Source of the DNA: a virus
Length of the DNA: 64,000 nt
Virus record (IMG/VR): IMGVR_UViG_3300034355_000696
Location: 1-64,000 of that record
Direction: 5' to 3' (one strand)
A model generated the notes under the pieces. The model did not search any database. It was not told the origin of the DNA and saw nothing but the letters and a program-made list of their open reading frames with translations. Position 1 is the first letter of the stretch. Every line of letters starts with the position of its first letter. Shown here in pieces: positions 6,636 to 16,835 of this stretch. The position numbers and the translations under genes were made by a program.

Positions 6636-6920
6636 ATGGGAATGTCTTCAGCAGTTACTGGTTTAATTCCTAAATCAGTTTCCGGAAGAATGATGTCAGC
6701 TGGTTCAGCTATGGCTACCGGAGTAATTAAAGCAGGAGCTAGAGTAGGACGTGGTGCAGCAGCTGGTTCAATGGCTGATCGAATCGGAAACAGAGGATTA
6801 ATAAGAGCTGGCGGAATGATGGCAAGACATCCGATGAGAACTTCCGCAGGGGCTATAGGTGCAGCTGGTGGTATTGCGGCTAATCGTCGTAGAGGTAGCC
6901 AAAACTACCCAATGTACTAA
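6636..6920 (+). CDS. Gly/Ala-rich protein, RGSQN family member 1
   Basis: The protein has 94 residues with AAGGGG before the ATG. It is made mostly of Gly, Ala, Met and Arg, with a hydrophobic segment near residues 70-82 (AGAIGAAGGIAA) followed by RRRGSQN. The 6933 gene ends with the same RRGSQN and the same small-residue hydrophobic segment, so the two are paralogues. Such Gly/Ala/Arg-rich proteins may be packaged virion or membrane-penetration proteins, but this is inference. Confidence 0.7.
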   Translation: MGMSSAVTGLIPKSVSGRMMSAGSAMATGVIKAGARVGRGAAAGSMADRIGNRGLIRAGGMMARHPMRTSAGAIGAAGGIAANRRRGSQNYPMY

Positions 6921-6932
6921 GGGGGTTATAAT

Positions 6933-7242
6933 ATGTTTCCTCGCTTATCTGGAATGTCAGCTGGAGCACGCGGTCTTGCGGGAAAAGCTAGAAGCACAGG
7001 TGGAAGAGCAGCAATGGGCGTACATAAAGGCCTTGCTGGCGGTGGAGCTTTTATGGGCCGGAGTGTCATCTACTGCTCATTCTTCTTTTACTAGAAAAAC
7101 TGCAGGAGCAATTGGTAGTGGTCTAACAATGGCTTCTAGACATCCGAAGACAGTAATGGGTGCAGCTGCAGGTGGAATTGGTTACGCCGGCTATAGAAAT
7201 AGAAGAGGTAGTCAAAATAATCCACTGATTGGATTAGAATAA
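6933..7242 (+). CDS. Gly/Ala-rich protein, RGSQN family member 2, with CGG site
   Basis: 102 residues when the CGG at 7059-7061 (codon 43) is read with a +1 shift. Read straight, the frame stops 11 codons later and loses the conserved tail. The shifted frame restores a segment like the one in the upstream paralogue (TVMGAAAGGIGYAG) and the shared RRGSQN ending. AAGGGGG precedes the ATG at 6933. The paralogy is independent support that the two frames belong to one protein. Confidence 0.8.
7059..7062 (+). other. CGGA recoding site 2
   Basis: GGC-CGG-A; skipping C gives GGA and restores homology to the neighbouring paralogue. Confidence 0.88.
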
Positions 7243-7246
7243 TTTA

Positions 7247-7450
7247 ATGTTAGCTGGAGCAAGACGTTTAGCTGGCGGTGCTGGAAGGATAGTAAGTGGC
7301 GCAAGAATGCCCAGCACTAGAAGGGGGAAATTTGCCCTTGGTGCTGGCATAGGAATGGGTGGAATGTACGCCGCTGGAAGAATGGGAGGAAGATCTTCTG
7401 GTGCTAACGGCATTTCCCCTAAGTCAAGTGGTGGAATGACAGGAATGTAA
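7247..7450 (+). CDS. Gly/Ala/Arg-rich small protein
   Basis: The protein has 67 residues, begins MLAGARRLAGGAGRIV and contains a hydrophobic small-residue segment (FALGAGIGMGGMYAAG). It is the third in the tandem Gly-rich set and lies 4 bases after the previous stop. It lacks the RGSQN ending. No CGG site. Likely a virion-associated or membrane-interacting peptide, by analogy with its neighbours only. Confidence 0.6.
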   Translation: MLAGARRLAGGAGRIVSGARMPSTRRGKFALGAGIGMGGMYAAGRMGGRSSGANGISPKSSGGMTGM

Positions 7451-7496
7451 TATAAAGTGATATAATGTTATATGTCTAAATGTAAGGATGTTTAAA

Positions 7497-7928
7497 ATGA
7501 GTGACTGGAAGAATTTTATTAATATAAACGGTGATTTTGAATTGCCAAATTTTTTGTATCGAACAATAAATGATTTAATGAAACAAGCTTTAGATATGGG
7601 CACACTTCTTTCAGATGACCCTTATAAGCTAAGAGCTTATAAAGAACAAACAAAAAAACTATTTAAAAATAAATGGTATGATTTAGCTCAAGCTTTAGAA
7701 TTTTTTGAGATAATAGAACAGTGCCCATGTGCATCGGCAAGATTAGAAGTAAATGGCGGCAAGGATGTTTATTGTGATATATGTAAAGGTGCTAGATTTA
7801 TTATCAGCTCTGCACTTACTCCTGACCAAATGCGTGAAGTTAGTACTTTTGTTAATGCGGCACAAAATGTGGAAGTAGCAGAAAAATTACAAAAAAGTTT
7901 AATGAAAATTCTTTCGGAACACAGATGA
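7497..7928 (+). CDS. Cys-motif protein, 143 residues
   Basis: The start at 7497 is chosen because AAGGA (7484-7488) is 8 bases upstream; an upstream ATG at 7488 overlaps that site. A TATAAT lies at about 7461. Residues 70-100 hold a CPC and a CDIC pair (EQCPCASARL then VYCDICKGARF), a likely zinc site. The rest is helical. Its stop overlaps the next gene's ATG, so the two are probably coupled. Confidence 0.7.
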   Translation: MSDWKNFININGDFELPNFLYRTINDLMKQALDMGTLLSDDPYKLRAYKEQTKKLFKNKWYDLAQALEFFEIIEQCPCASARLEVNGGKDVYCDICKGARFIISSALTPDQMREVSTFVNAAQNVEVAEKLQKSLMKILSEHR

Positions 7929-8102
7929 AATGTGGTAGATGTAACTATGATCTAAATTTTGTTTATGAAGATATAGTTCAGGCTGAACAAGTTTTACATA
8001 TTCAAGAATACTATTGCCCCCGGATGCAAGAGCTGTTTAATAGAAACGTACGCTCAAGAAGGTATTGTTAAATCTGAATGGATTGATTTTAATGGAAAAT
8101 AA
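7925..8102 (+). CDS. 58-residue zinc-ribbon protein with CGG site
   Basis: Starts MKCGRCNYDLNFVYED. The CGG at 8021-8023 (codon 33) is read with a +1 shift to give Gly, yielding YYCP-G-CKSCLIETYA. That completes a CxxC ... CPGCKSC metal site. In the straight frame the downstream Cys pair is lost and the frame stops 16 codons on. The shifted frame ends at 8102, overlapping the next ATG at 8092. CPGC is the usual zinc-knuckle form, which supports Gly as the inserted residue. Confidence 0.85.
8021..8024 (+). other. CGGA recoding site 3, inside a zinc knuckle
   Basis: CCC-CGG-A. Skipping C gives GGA, placing Gly between Pro and Cys in CPGC and recovering two downstream Cys ligands. Confidence 0.9.
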
Positions 8103-8811
8103 TATAGAAAGATTTGAAGATAAAAATTCTTTTATGGATAAGTTTGAATCACTTCGTCCTGATTTATTTTTTCCAGATGAATGGACAGATGAACAAAGAG
8201 AAAAAGCTGTTGATTTAGTTCGTCCACAAAAAACAAGAACATCAATGTTCTCTTCAATTCCAATGAGATGTGAAGCATCACGTTGCATTTTTGCTGAAAC
8301 TTGTCCACTTCATCAACAAAATTTAGCACCAAAGGGAAAACCTTGTCCAATAGAAATGGGAATGGTTTCTCAGTTTACTGGTGAATATATGGAACAACTA
8401 GACGTAAGTCCAAATAACTTAGTTGAAGTTTCAATGGTAAGAGATTTAGTTGATCAAGAAGTTCAATACTTGCGTAAAACAAAACTATTAGCTAAAGAAC
8501 ATTTTATTCAAGAGAATATTATTGGTATAGATAAAGATGGTGAGCCAATTCTTAAAAAGGAATTACACTTAGCAGTAGAGCTTGAAGACAGATTACATAA
8601 AAGAAGAAAAGATTTACGTAATCAATTACTAGCAACTAGAGAAGCTAGGGCAAAGACTGGTCAAACTCAACTTGATACAGCTCAGGCAATTTCTGACATC
8701 ATTCAAAAAGTACAAAAGATTGAAATAGAGAATAATAAACTTATTCGCAAAAAACTTGGTACATACGAAATAGATGATTATATAGAAGCTAGTACTAAAG
8801 AATTAGAATAA
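8092..8811 (+). CDS. Cys-rich helical protein, possible small terminase
   Basis: 239 residues from the ATG at 8092, which overlaps the previous stop. Residues 55-85 hold a Cys/His cluster (RCEASRCIFAETCPLH then GKPCPIE). The C-terminal half is a long charged helix (LEDRLHKRRKDLRNQL). It lies upstream of the large terminase with the packaging block, so a DNA-binding small terminase or packaging accessory role is plausible but unproven. Confidence 0.65.
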   Translation: MENNIERFEDKNSFMDKFESLRPDLFFPDEWTDEQREKAVDLVRPQKTRTSMFSSIPMRCEASRCIFAETCPLHQQNLAPKGKPCPIEMGMVSQFTGEYMEQLDVSPNNLVEVSMVRDLVDQEVQYLRKTKLLAKEHFIQENIIGIDKDGEPILKKELHLAVELEDRLHKRRKDLRNQLLATREARAKTGQTQLDTAQAISDIIQKVQKIEIENNKLIRKKLGTYEIDDYIEASTKELE

Positions 8812-8815
8812 CAGA

Positions 8816-11800
8816 ATGAAAAATCATAGGTTAACTAATACTCAATTAGAAAATTTGGGCACAAGAGTAAAAATTGGCTCAAAAGGGATAAATCCAATTC
8901 CTCAATCTTTACCTATAACAAATCAAACAATTGAAACAATGTTACGGAAATGAAACAGTTCTTGGTGAAACTTTTACAGTTGGATCTCCAAGAGGGTATT
9001 TAGAAAGAGCAAAAGCTGTTACAGACGAATATTTAAAAGCAATGTTAGATCCAAAAAATAGAAGCGCATCCGGTAACGCTAGGTTTAGGGGCTTAACAGA
9101 ACAAGGCCTAAGAGATAACATAGAGTTTCTTGTTCAATCAGAAAATTTAGATTTATCTTTATTGAATAAATCAGCAGCTGATAGTGTATATGCTCAATAT
9201 AGAAGTTCAGCACTTTCACTAGATCAGACATTTACTGAGCTAGGCATGCCGGCAATGTCACTTCCTTCGGAAAGTCCATATAGACACTTTCTAAGATATA
9301 TAGTTGATCCATTTGGTAGTGGTGATCCAAAAAATGGAATTCATCCAATGACACTTAATCTAATGAGAACATCATATAACCCAACACACGACGCAACAAG
9401 TCTTGAAGATTTTGCAACTGGTAGAAATAGAATGAGATCTCCATTTTCTTTGGAAAGACTTCATGAAAGAAGTAAAAAATTTTTTCCAGAAGGATTACCT
9501 ACATCATACGCAGATTCAGTTGCATCAAATAAACCAATGAATCATTTAGCTTTTGATAAAGGAAAAACATATACAGTTTTAACATGGGACACTGAAACAA
9601 CAGGACTAACTTCAGAATCTCAGATAAGAGAAATAGCGTTAGTTAAAAGAACCGTTACATACAATGCTGATGGAACAATGACCAGTAGTGTACCGGAAAT
9701 ATTAACTAATAAAAGTTTTTCTTCTGACTTAATGGATATAGCTGGATATTTTGATAAATCAACTGGAAATACAGTTCCGCTATCAAGAGCAGCATTTCTT
9801 TCAGAAAGAGGCGGAATTGCAAACGTGTCCGCAGAAGAATTGGCTAAGTTTGAAGGAGCATTTAAAGACGGCGGTGCTGGAGCTGTTGAAAGTTTAAAGG
9901 ATGTTTTAAGGTTATTTACAAATGAAGGCGATGTTTTAAAAACTGGTCTAGGTATAGAAAACTTAAGGATAGAAGGACACAATGCTGAAGCCTTTGACTT
10001 AGATAAACTTATAGGAACTTTACAAAGACTTCCTGCTTTTCAAGAAGATGATGAAGCAAAAGGATTATTAAAAAAATTCTTACAGTTAAGGTCATCTAAA
10101 GCTGATTACATGCTAGATACATTAGATAGTGCAAAAATAGCTATTGGAATGCAGCAGTCTGAATTAGATAGAATAATGATAAATAGTGGATTAGAATTAT
10201 CTAAAGATTTGCGACGTGGATTATTGTCTTCTTTTAGTATTTCTCCAGAAATGTTTGGCGGAGCAAAAGGTACTGAATCATTAGAAAATCTTTTTCTAAA
10301 TACTAACTTTTTTGAACTATTAGAAGATAGAGCTGGAAAAGAAGGAATAGATACTTTAACTGGTTTAATGGAAACTCGCGGTACTCACACCGCAGAAGTT
10401 GACACTATGCTTAACGCATACATTAGTGATTTTATTAACAATAATGAACTTAGAATTAGAAGACTGCCCACTGCCGGAATGCCGCCAGCTGGATTAAGTG
10501 CAGAAGCAGCTGATGAATATACAAGGAATAGCGAAAAGCTTGAAGAGTTATTTAAAACACATGGTTTTATGAAAAAAGATAGATCAATGACTGCTTTTGA
10601 AAAATTCATGAGACAAAGAATTAGAAGAAGTAGCGCTGTAACTCCAATAACAAATATATCAGATATGAGTAGAATATCTGATGATGTTTTCCAATTTCTT
10701 AATACAGAATCTGGAATGCAAAAAATATCAATGTCTGTTAATCCTGATTATTTAGCAAGATTAGAGAGTCAAGGAATTAATCTTGGTATTAAAGCTGAAA
10801 ACCTATCAGTACCTGGTGCTCCATCAAATGTTATGGATGAAGCTTCTGCCGGAAGAATTTATTTTGATTCTGAACGTGGTAAATATGTGTTTTCAAATTT
10901 TGAATCTAGAGGAGTTGCAGGAGCAGGAGTAGGATTTCAAGAACTTGATAACGGCGCCGTTGAATCAGCATTTAATTTTGCATTAAAAGAAGCTAAGCAA
11001 GGAAAAGCTTTATCAGAAAGAATAAATATTGGTGCTGGTGGATCAATTGGGGTAAATCCAAGTACGGAGGCTTTATCTAATATTGGGATAACTGAGATAG
11101 AGGCAACTGAGCTTGACCAAATGATGAGAGCTAGAAGAGGGCTTGGTTCACTGGGAACGCCAAGATCTTTGCCGACTGATGTAACTGGTTTATCTGAAGC
11201 ATTGGGGACTACATCAGAAAAATATGGATTAAGAGCTGGCGGTTTTGCTCCAGCGGTTGTTGGTGAAAAAACCGCTGAATACTCACAGGCTTTAATAGAT
11301 AGAGGGCTACCTTACGCTACTTACGATGTTAGAAGTAGGATAATGGCAGCAGCAGAAGCTAAAGCTACTTCAGGAATAGGTCAAACTTTAATAGAAAGAA
11401 TGTCAGCAGCAGGAGATTCAACGTTTGCCGCATTAGCAGGTAAAGATATAAGTAAGTTATCCGATATTGGAATACAATTTACAATGGGTCAGGGTAAAGA
11501 AAGTATTTTTGGATTAAAGAGTAGATCAAAAGCTGGAGCTATTTTTGATATAACTGAAAATTCATATTTTAGAACACCAGTTACCAATACTTCAAAACAA
11601 GCAAGTCGAGTTATAGTTAATGCAGACGATCTTTCAGAACTTATGATACGAGAATTTGATAAAAGTGGTAATGTAACTGGTGAAATTAAATTTGGAAGTC
11701 AAGAATTTATAGAAAATGCAAATTTAAATAGATTTATAGATTCAACTGTTCAGGCAACAGATGCAGAATTAGGAGCTACAATTAACAGAGCCTTTGCTCC

Positions 11801-12839
11801 AAAAAATTTAGGCAGACAAACTACTGAAGATTTAGCTGAGCAAGTTTTATCCGGAAACATTAGAGCCTTTAATAAACTTAAATCAACACCAGGTTCTTAT
11901 ATATCTACAAGCTTAAAGGAAGAAGCAGAAGCTTTAGCTAAAAATATCTTTGGTGATCAAGAATTAGTTGGAGTAGGATTAAAAGAAAGAATGCAACAAC
12001 TAGCGGAAATAGCTGAATTAACCACAAGAGAAGCTAGAGAAGGTGCATTAAGGGGATTAGCAGATAGCGCAGATCCAAATATTTTTGTTAGAAACTATGG
12101 AGAAACAATTGGCACTATAGCAAACTCTATAGAAGAATCATTTATCACTGGAATGAAAATAACTGGAGACGCAGCAGTAGAAACAATAAACGAGGCAAGG
12201 TTAGCTCAAGGTATTTCAGGAGTAAGAGATACAGACGTCGCCTTAAGAAATAGACCACATAGACTTATTAGTACAATGAAGACTGAGGACGATGGTGTAC
12301 TAGGTTACATGATGTCTGGTTCAGTTACTGATGATATGGATGCGGCTGCAAGAAGCTTAGTAAGTATTCCGGGTGAATCAACTGATATTGGAGTAGCAAG
12401 AGCTACAGAAGACGCAGCAGCACGCGCAGCACTTATTGATTCTGGATCATTTGTAGATGATATTACTCCAACATTACCAGGTCTTAATGAAGGTGAAAAG
12501 TTTGCCAGTGAGGCAATTGCTGTAGGTAGAAGAGTCTATGAATCTAATAAGGGTAAATTTGCATTAGGAGCTTTGGCTTTAGCTGGAGCTGTCACTGGAT
12601 ATAAAATGGCTAAAAGAGGAAACGAAAATGATCTTTATAGCGCTACTATGGGACCAGCACCAGTTGAAGAAGGACAAAGACCTTACGGTATACAGGAAGC
12701 TTTAATGGGCAATGGTCAAACTTCAAGAAGAAAAGATCCATTGTTTACAGCTGGTATTGTGGGAAATTTAGATAGACAAAAAATAGGTCATACATCAATG
12801 GGTTCTAATAAAAATAGCCACTTATTTGGAGATAGATAA
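8816..12839 (+). CDS. 1340-residue virion protein with DEDD exonuclease-like domain, CGG site
   Basis: The ATG at 8816 reads 43 codons to CGG at 8945-8947; a +1 shift gives Gly and a further 1296 residues. Straight reading stops two codons after the CGG. Residues about 258-440 match a DnaQ-type 3'-5' exonuclease: ExoI WDTETTGL, ExoII HNAEAFDLDKL, and an ExoIII-like Asp region. The rest is helical, with a hydrophobic segment and basic tail at the C-terminus (KFALGALALAGAVTGYKMAK). A large late-region protein with a nuclease domain could be a DNA-ejection or internal virion protein. The exonuclease call is by motif only. Confidence 0.8.
8945..8948 (+). other. CGGA recoding site 4
   Basis: TTA-CGG-AAA-TGA in the unshifted frame: a stop two codons on. 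Skipping C gives L-G-NETVLGETF and 1296 further residues. Confidence 0.9.
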
Positions 12840-13412
12840 ATGTCACTTTTATCAAGCATAGGTAAAACTTTATATAAAGGTGCAACGACTAAAGCTGGAG
12901 CAGGCTTGATAATAGGAGGCGCAGCTGTAGCTGGCCTTGCAAAAAATGCCGCACCAGCTGCAAGAGATGCAGCAATGGATGTTGCTTTTGGTGACCCCAA
13001 TGCAGATGAAGCATTTCTTGGAAGAAAATTAACACCAGGTGCAGTTTTTGATGCAGCAGTTCCTGGTTCACACACAGGCAGGAATACAATAGGCGCTATG
13101 GGCGCAGGAGCAATGCTGGGAGGCGTTGTTGGTGGTATGGCTAAGGGTTTCAAGGGTGGAGCATTAGGAGCAGCATTTGGAGCAACAGCTGGGTTAGCTG
13201 GATCTGCTGCAATGGGTATTGGTTATATTAATCGAAACGAAAGATTCATAAATGAATCACCATATGTTGGAACTAGAAGATTAAATAGAGATATGACTTA
13301 TGGTGGAAAAATTTATGGCCAACAAAGAAATTCATCATTAGAAACCGCACAAGAACTTAATGCAGATGGAAACATAGTTCTCGGTATGCATAACCTTAGA
13401 AGAGGAGGTTAA
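12840..13412 (+). CDS. Gly/Ala-rich membrane-type protein, 190 residues
   Basis: Its ATG directly follows the previous TAA. It has several hydrophobic small-residue segments (GAGLIIGGAAVAGLA near residue 20; GAMLGGVVGGMAKG near 90; AAFGATAGLAGSAAMG near 110). The style matches the Gly/Ala-rich tracts of the 6636 and 6933 genes and the C-terminus of the 1340-residue protein. Likely a virion or membrane-active protein acting with them. No CGG site. Confidence 0.65.
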   Translation: MSLLSSIGKTLYKGATTKAGAGLIIGGAAVAGLAKNAAPAARDAAMDVAFGDPNADEAFLGRKLTPGAVFDAAVPGSHTGRNTIGAMGAGAMLGGVVGGMAKGFKGGALGAAFGATAGLAGSAAMGIGYINRNERFINESPYVGTRRLNRDMTYGGKIYGQQRNSSLETAQELNADGNIVLGMHNLRRGG

Positions 13413-13414
13413 AA

Positions 13415-14961
13415 ATGAGTGACATGGGCGGAATGGTTAACGAAGCTCCTCAAATTCCAGGAGCAATGGGTAAGGTTTTGGGTGTAGCTGAAGCAACATC
13501 AGCATCACAAAATCCACTTTTATTATTTGGTTATGGTGCGTACAGAGCTCAAAATACAATTCTTAAAGGCGGATTCCTAGATAATAAAAGAGGTGTTGGA
13601 CGGAAGATTTAGTCCTAACCTTGCAGCTAGATCTAGGGCAAAGTTTAGACCTTTCGTAGGAAACGCATTAGATCCACTTGGACCACAGGGTGCTAATCAA
13701 TTTGTTGGTGGAAGAAATATATTTGGCAGAACGACTAGAAGAGGAGAAAAGCTAGCAAGAGGTCGGAAGATCTGCAATTAGATCTGGCACAGATGATTTA
13801 ACTAAAGTAGGATCTAACTTTAAAAGATTTAGAAGAGCAAATTTAACCTTAAATCCTAAAGCATTTTTTAGAGATCCAAACCTTTCTCGATTTGGAGCAG
13901 GGTACAATAGGGGCTTTATGGCACCTAATGCTGGTGGAGCATTAGCTTCATTGGGCAATATGTTGACTAGAACTTCCAAAGAAGCAAACCCAACATTTAG
14001 TGGTGGAGTTTTTGGAAGATTAGGAGCTGTTTCTAAACTAGAAAGAAGAGCAGCTGCTGGTCGTTCAACTGCTCGTGGAGATTTAAACCTTGCAAGAATA
14101 GCCAAGATGAATGGAGCAGTCTCAACAGAGGTTTATGCTGCAGCAGGAAGTCGCCTACCAGCCGTTAGAGATCCTGCCACGGGTAGATTTATGAGAAACC
14201 CAGCAAACTTCTCAACCCAGGTAACGCCATTAGGAACTATGGTAAACAGAGCAGCTGCGGGTGAGGCTTTGTCAGTTGGTGAACGTAGAGCCATGACTGC
14301 AGCAGGTGTAAGAGGAACCGCTAGTAGATCTTTTATGGAATATGCTTTTATGTCAGGAGGTGGCCTTGATTTTATGTCATCCCAAGCTTTAGGTGCTACC
14401 GCTAAAACATTTGGAACAGGAACACTCACCTTAACGGATAATGCGGAAAAAGTAGTTAGAGGTTTAGCAAAAGGCATTCATGGAAATGGACAATTTGGAG
14501 TAACGGTTGCCAATAGACTTGGTATGGCAATGCCAATGACTGAGCTCGGTGCAGCAAAAATGGGTCAAAGACTTTTGGGAGAAGGTATTTATAAAACCAT
14601 GGGCGCCCGAGGAACAATGCAAGCAATAAAATATGGTGGAGCAAAAGTTGGAATGGCTGTTGGAGCAAGAGCTGTAGCTGCAGCTGTTCCTGGTCTTAAC
14701 TTAATATTTGCAGCAGATATGGCTTACCAACTTGCTAAGCTTGGTGGATTGGCTGTTAAGGCTGGAATCAATTTTGGTAAAGATGGAATGAAGTCAATGC
14801 AAGGTAACATGCATACCGGAGTCTTTGGAGCAGGATATAAAGATGATGAAGTTAGAGCAACCTCTAGAGCTAGAGGTGTTTCTGCAATCCAAAACAGCAG
14901 ACTAAATGCTAGATCATTACTTGGATCAGAAGGTGCGATGATGGCTTCGCATTTCGGGTAG
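13415..14961 (+). CDS. 514-residue Gly/Ala-rich protein with two CGG sites
   Basis: A strong AGGAGG precedes ATG 13415. The frame passes two CGG codons (13601-13603, codon 63; 13764-13766, codon 117), each needing one skipped base. The straight frames stop 3 and 5 codons later. Together the three pieces give one uninterrupted protein that runs to the stop at 14961. It is Arg/Gly/Ala-rich, with hydrophobic stretches near the C-terminal half (for example VGARAVAAAVPGLNLIFAAD). Probably virion-associated. Two independent sites in one gene make a chance sequencing fault unlikely. Confidence 0.82.
13601..13604 (+). other. CGGA recoding site 5
   Basis: GGA-CGG-AAG-ATT-TAG unshifted. Skipping C gives G-G-RFSPNLA and the next open frame. 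Confidence 0.88.
13764..13767 (+). other. CGGA recoding site 6, second in the same gene
   Basis: GGT-CGG-AAG, stop 5 codons later unshifted. Skipping C gives G-G-RSAIRSG and the remaining 398 codons. Confidence 0.88.
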
Positions 14962-14969
14962 AATATACT

Positions 14970-16827
14970 ATGGACAAAACTCAAGAATTTCGTAAAAGAT
15001 TAGAAGGTCTTTCTAGAGATGATCTTTTAGAAATTATTAACGCGCAAGATCCAGAATATTCAAAACAGGTTAATAGAATTGAATGGGTTTTTAAAAATAA
15101 ATTAAATCACATAAACTGGGCAGATGGTACGCCAGTTGAAGGAAGAGAATTTACAAATAGAGAATTAGCTTTATTGATCGACGAACCTTTTGAGGTTGAC
15201 AATAATCTTTTAGACATGCGGAATATCTGCTGATCAACAAAGACAAATACATCTATCTAAGGATCCATGTAGATGGGCAAAACATTTTCTTCAAGCAGAA
15301 ACAAGAGTTTATCAAACTTTGATTTTGCGCGATCCAGCATTAAGAAAAGTATTAAGAGCAGGTCGTCGTTTAGGAAAAACTTTCAGCATGGCTATTGCTT
15401 TACTCCATTATAGTTACACTCATAAAGATGGAAGATGTCTAGTTATTGCTCCAATGAAATCGCACGTTGAATTAATTTATCAAGAAATTCTTAGATTAGC
15501 TTCTAAGAATGAAATAGTAATGAATTCAATTACAAGAAAAGTAACTAGTCCTCAGTTTATGATTCAATTTTCCAATGGCTCTACAATTAGGTTCTTCACA
15601 TCTGGTATGCGCTCAGGTGGAAAGTCAGACGTAGCCCGTGGTCAAGAAGCGCACATAATTGTGTTGGACGAAATGGACTACATGCACGCAGATGACCTTG
15701 ACGCGCTCTACGCGATGTTACAGAAGACCGCAGAAGATCAACCGGATAAAATACTCATTGGAGCTTCAACACCGACTGGTAGAAGAGAAAGATTCTGGGA
15801 ATGGTGCAGAAGCGCTAGATTCCAAGAGTTTTGGTTTCCGTCATATTGCAACCCATATTTTTCAAAAGAACAAGAAGATGAATTTAGAGAGCAATACTCA
15901 GAGATGGGTTATCGTCACGAAATTGAAGCAGACTGGGGCGAAGACGCAGAAGGTGTTTATCCTAGAAAGTTTATAGACAAAGCTTTTATAGATCCATCTT
16001 GGGATTATACACCTGAAATACAATCAGCTAGATCATTTTATACAATTGGGGTTGACTGGGATAAATACGGCGCTGGAACAAACATAGTTGTACTGGAAAC
16101 CTGCAATGAGAACTATGAAGATGAAAGATTTAGAAATAAAGTCAGAGTTGTGTATAGAGAAGAAATTCCCAAGTCTGAATATACTTTAACAAATGGAGTT
16201 AATAGAATAGTTGAATTGAATGAATCTTTTCATCCAAAGCATATTTATGTTGACCGCGGATACGGAGAAGTTCAAGTTGAGCTACTTAGAAAATATGGAA
16301 CGGAAAACCCAAAATCAAATCTTAGAGACAGAGTTAAAGGAATAGGTTTTGGTGAAAGTATAGAGATAAGAGATCCATATACTAAGCTTCCAATTAAAAA
16401 AGAAATTAAACCATACATGGTAGACAATCTAACTCAATACCTTGAAAGAGAAGCTATTTTATTTCCAGCTTCAGACGAAGAACTTTACATGCAGCTAATT
16501 TCATATGTTGTTGTTAGAACCACCCAAATGGGAAGACCTATATTTGAAGCTGGTGGATCAGCCATGGATCACGCGCATGATGCTTTAATGCTAGCACTTC
16601 TTGCTATTACTCAAAATTATGGAGACTTTAGTAAATTAAAAGTGGCAAGAAATACAGAGAGTTTTTCAAATACGTTCTTTATGCCAAAGACAAGCAGTGC
16701 ATCTGATGATAGGGATAAAGAAGCGCCTGCATCTGGTATCATGGTAACTACTAAGAGAAACTCTGACTTGATGCCAGGTATCAGAAAAGGGAGACCTGCA
16801 AAACGTGTTTCTAGAAAAATGTTTTAG
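14970..16827 (+). CDS. terL: large terminase subunit with CGG site
   Basis: 618 residues when the CGG at 15219-15221 (codon 84) is read with a +1 shift. Read straight, the frame stops four codons later and the ATPase is lost. Walker A-type GRRLGKT lies near residue 131 and Walker B IIVLDEMDY near 230. The C-terminal half has an RNase-H-like nuclease start GVDWDKYG. This is the packaging motor ATPase and nuclease, which translocates and cuts concatemeric DNA. It is essential, so its interruption by a CGG site is strong evidence for real recoding. The first 84 residues are an extra N-terminal region. Confidence 0.93.
15219..15222 (+). other. CGGA recoding site 7, terminase
   Basis: ATG-CGG-AAT-ATC-TGC-TGA unshifted. 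Skipping C gives LLDM-G-ISADQQ and opens the terminase ATPase frame. Confidence 0.93.
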
Positions 16828-16835
16828 GTAAAAAT

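Noticed and set aside
15319-16827. Terminase starting at 15319
   Set aside because: The frame is open upstream to the CGG at 15219 and the upstream ORF ends just there; the same arrangement occurs in 13 other genes.
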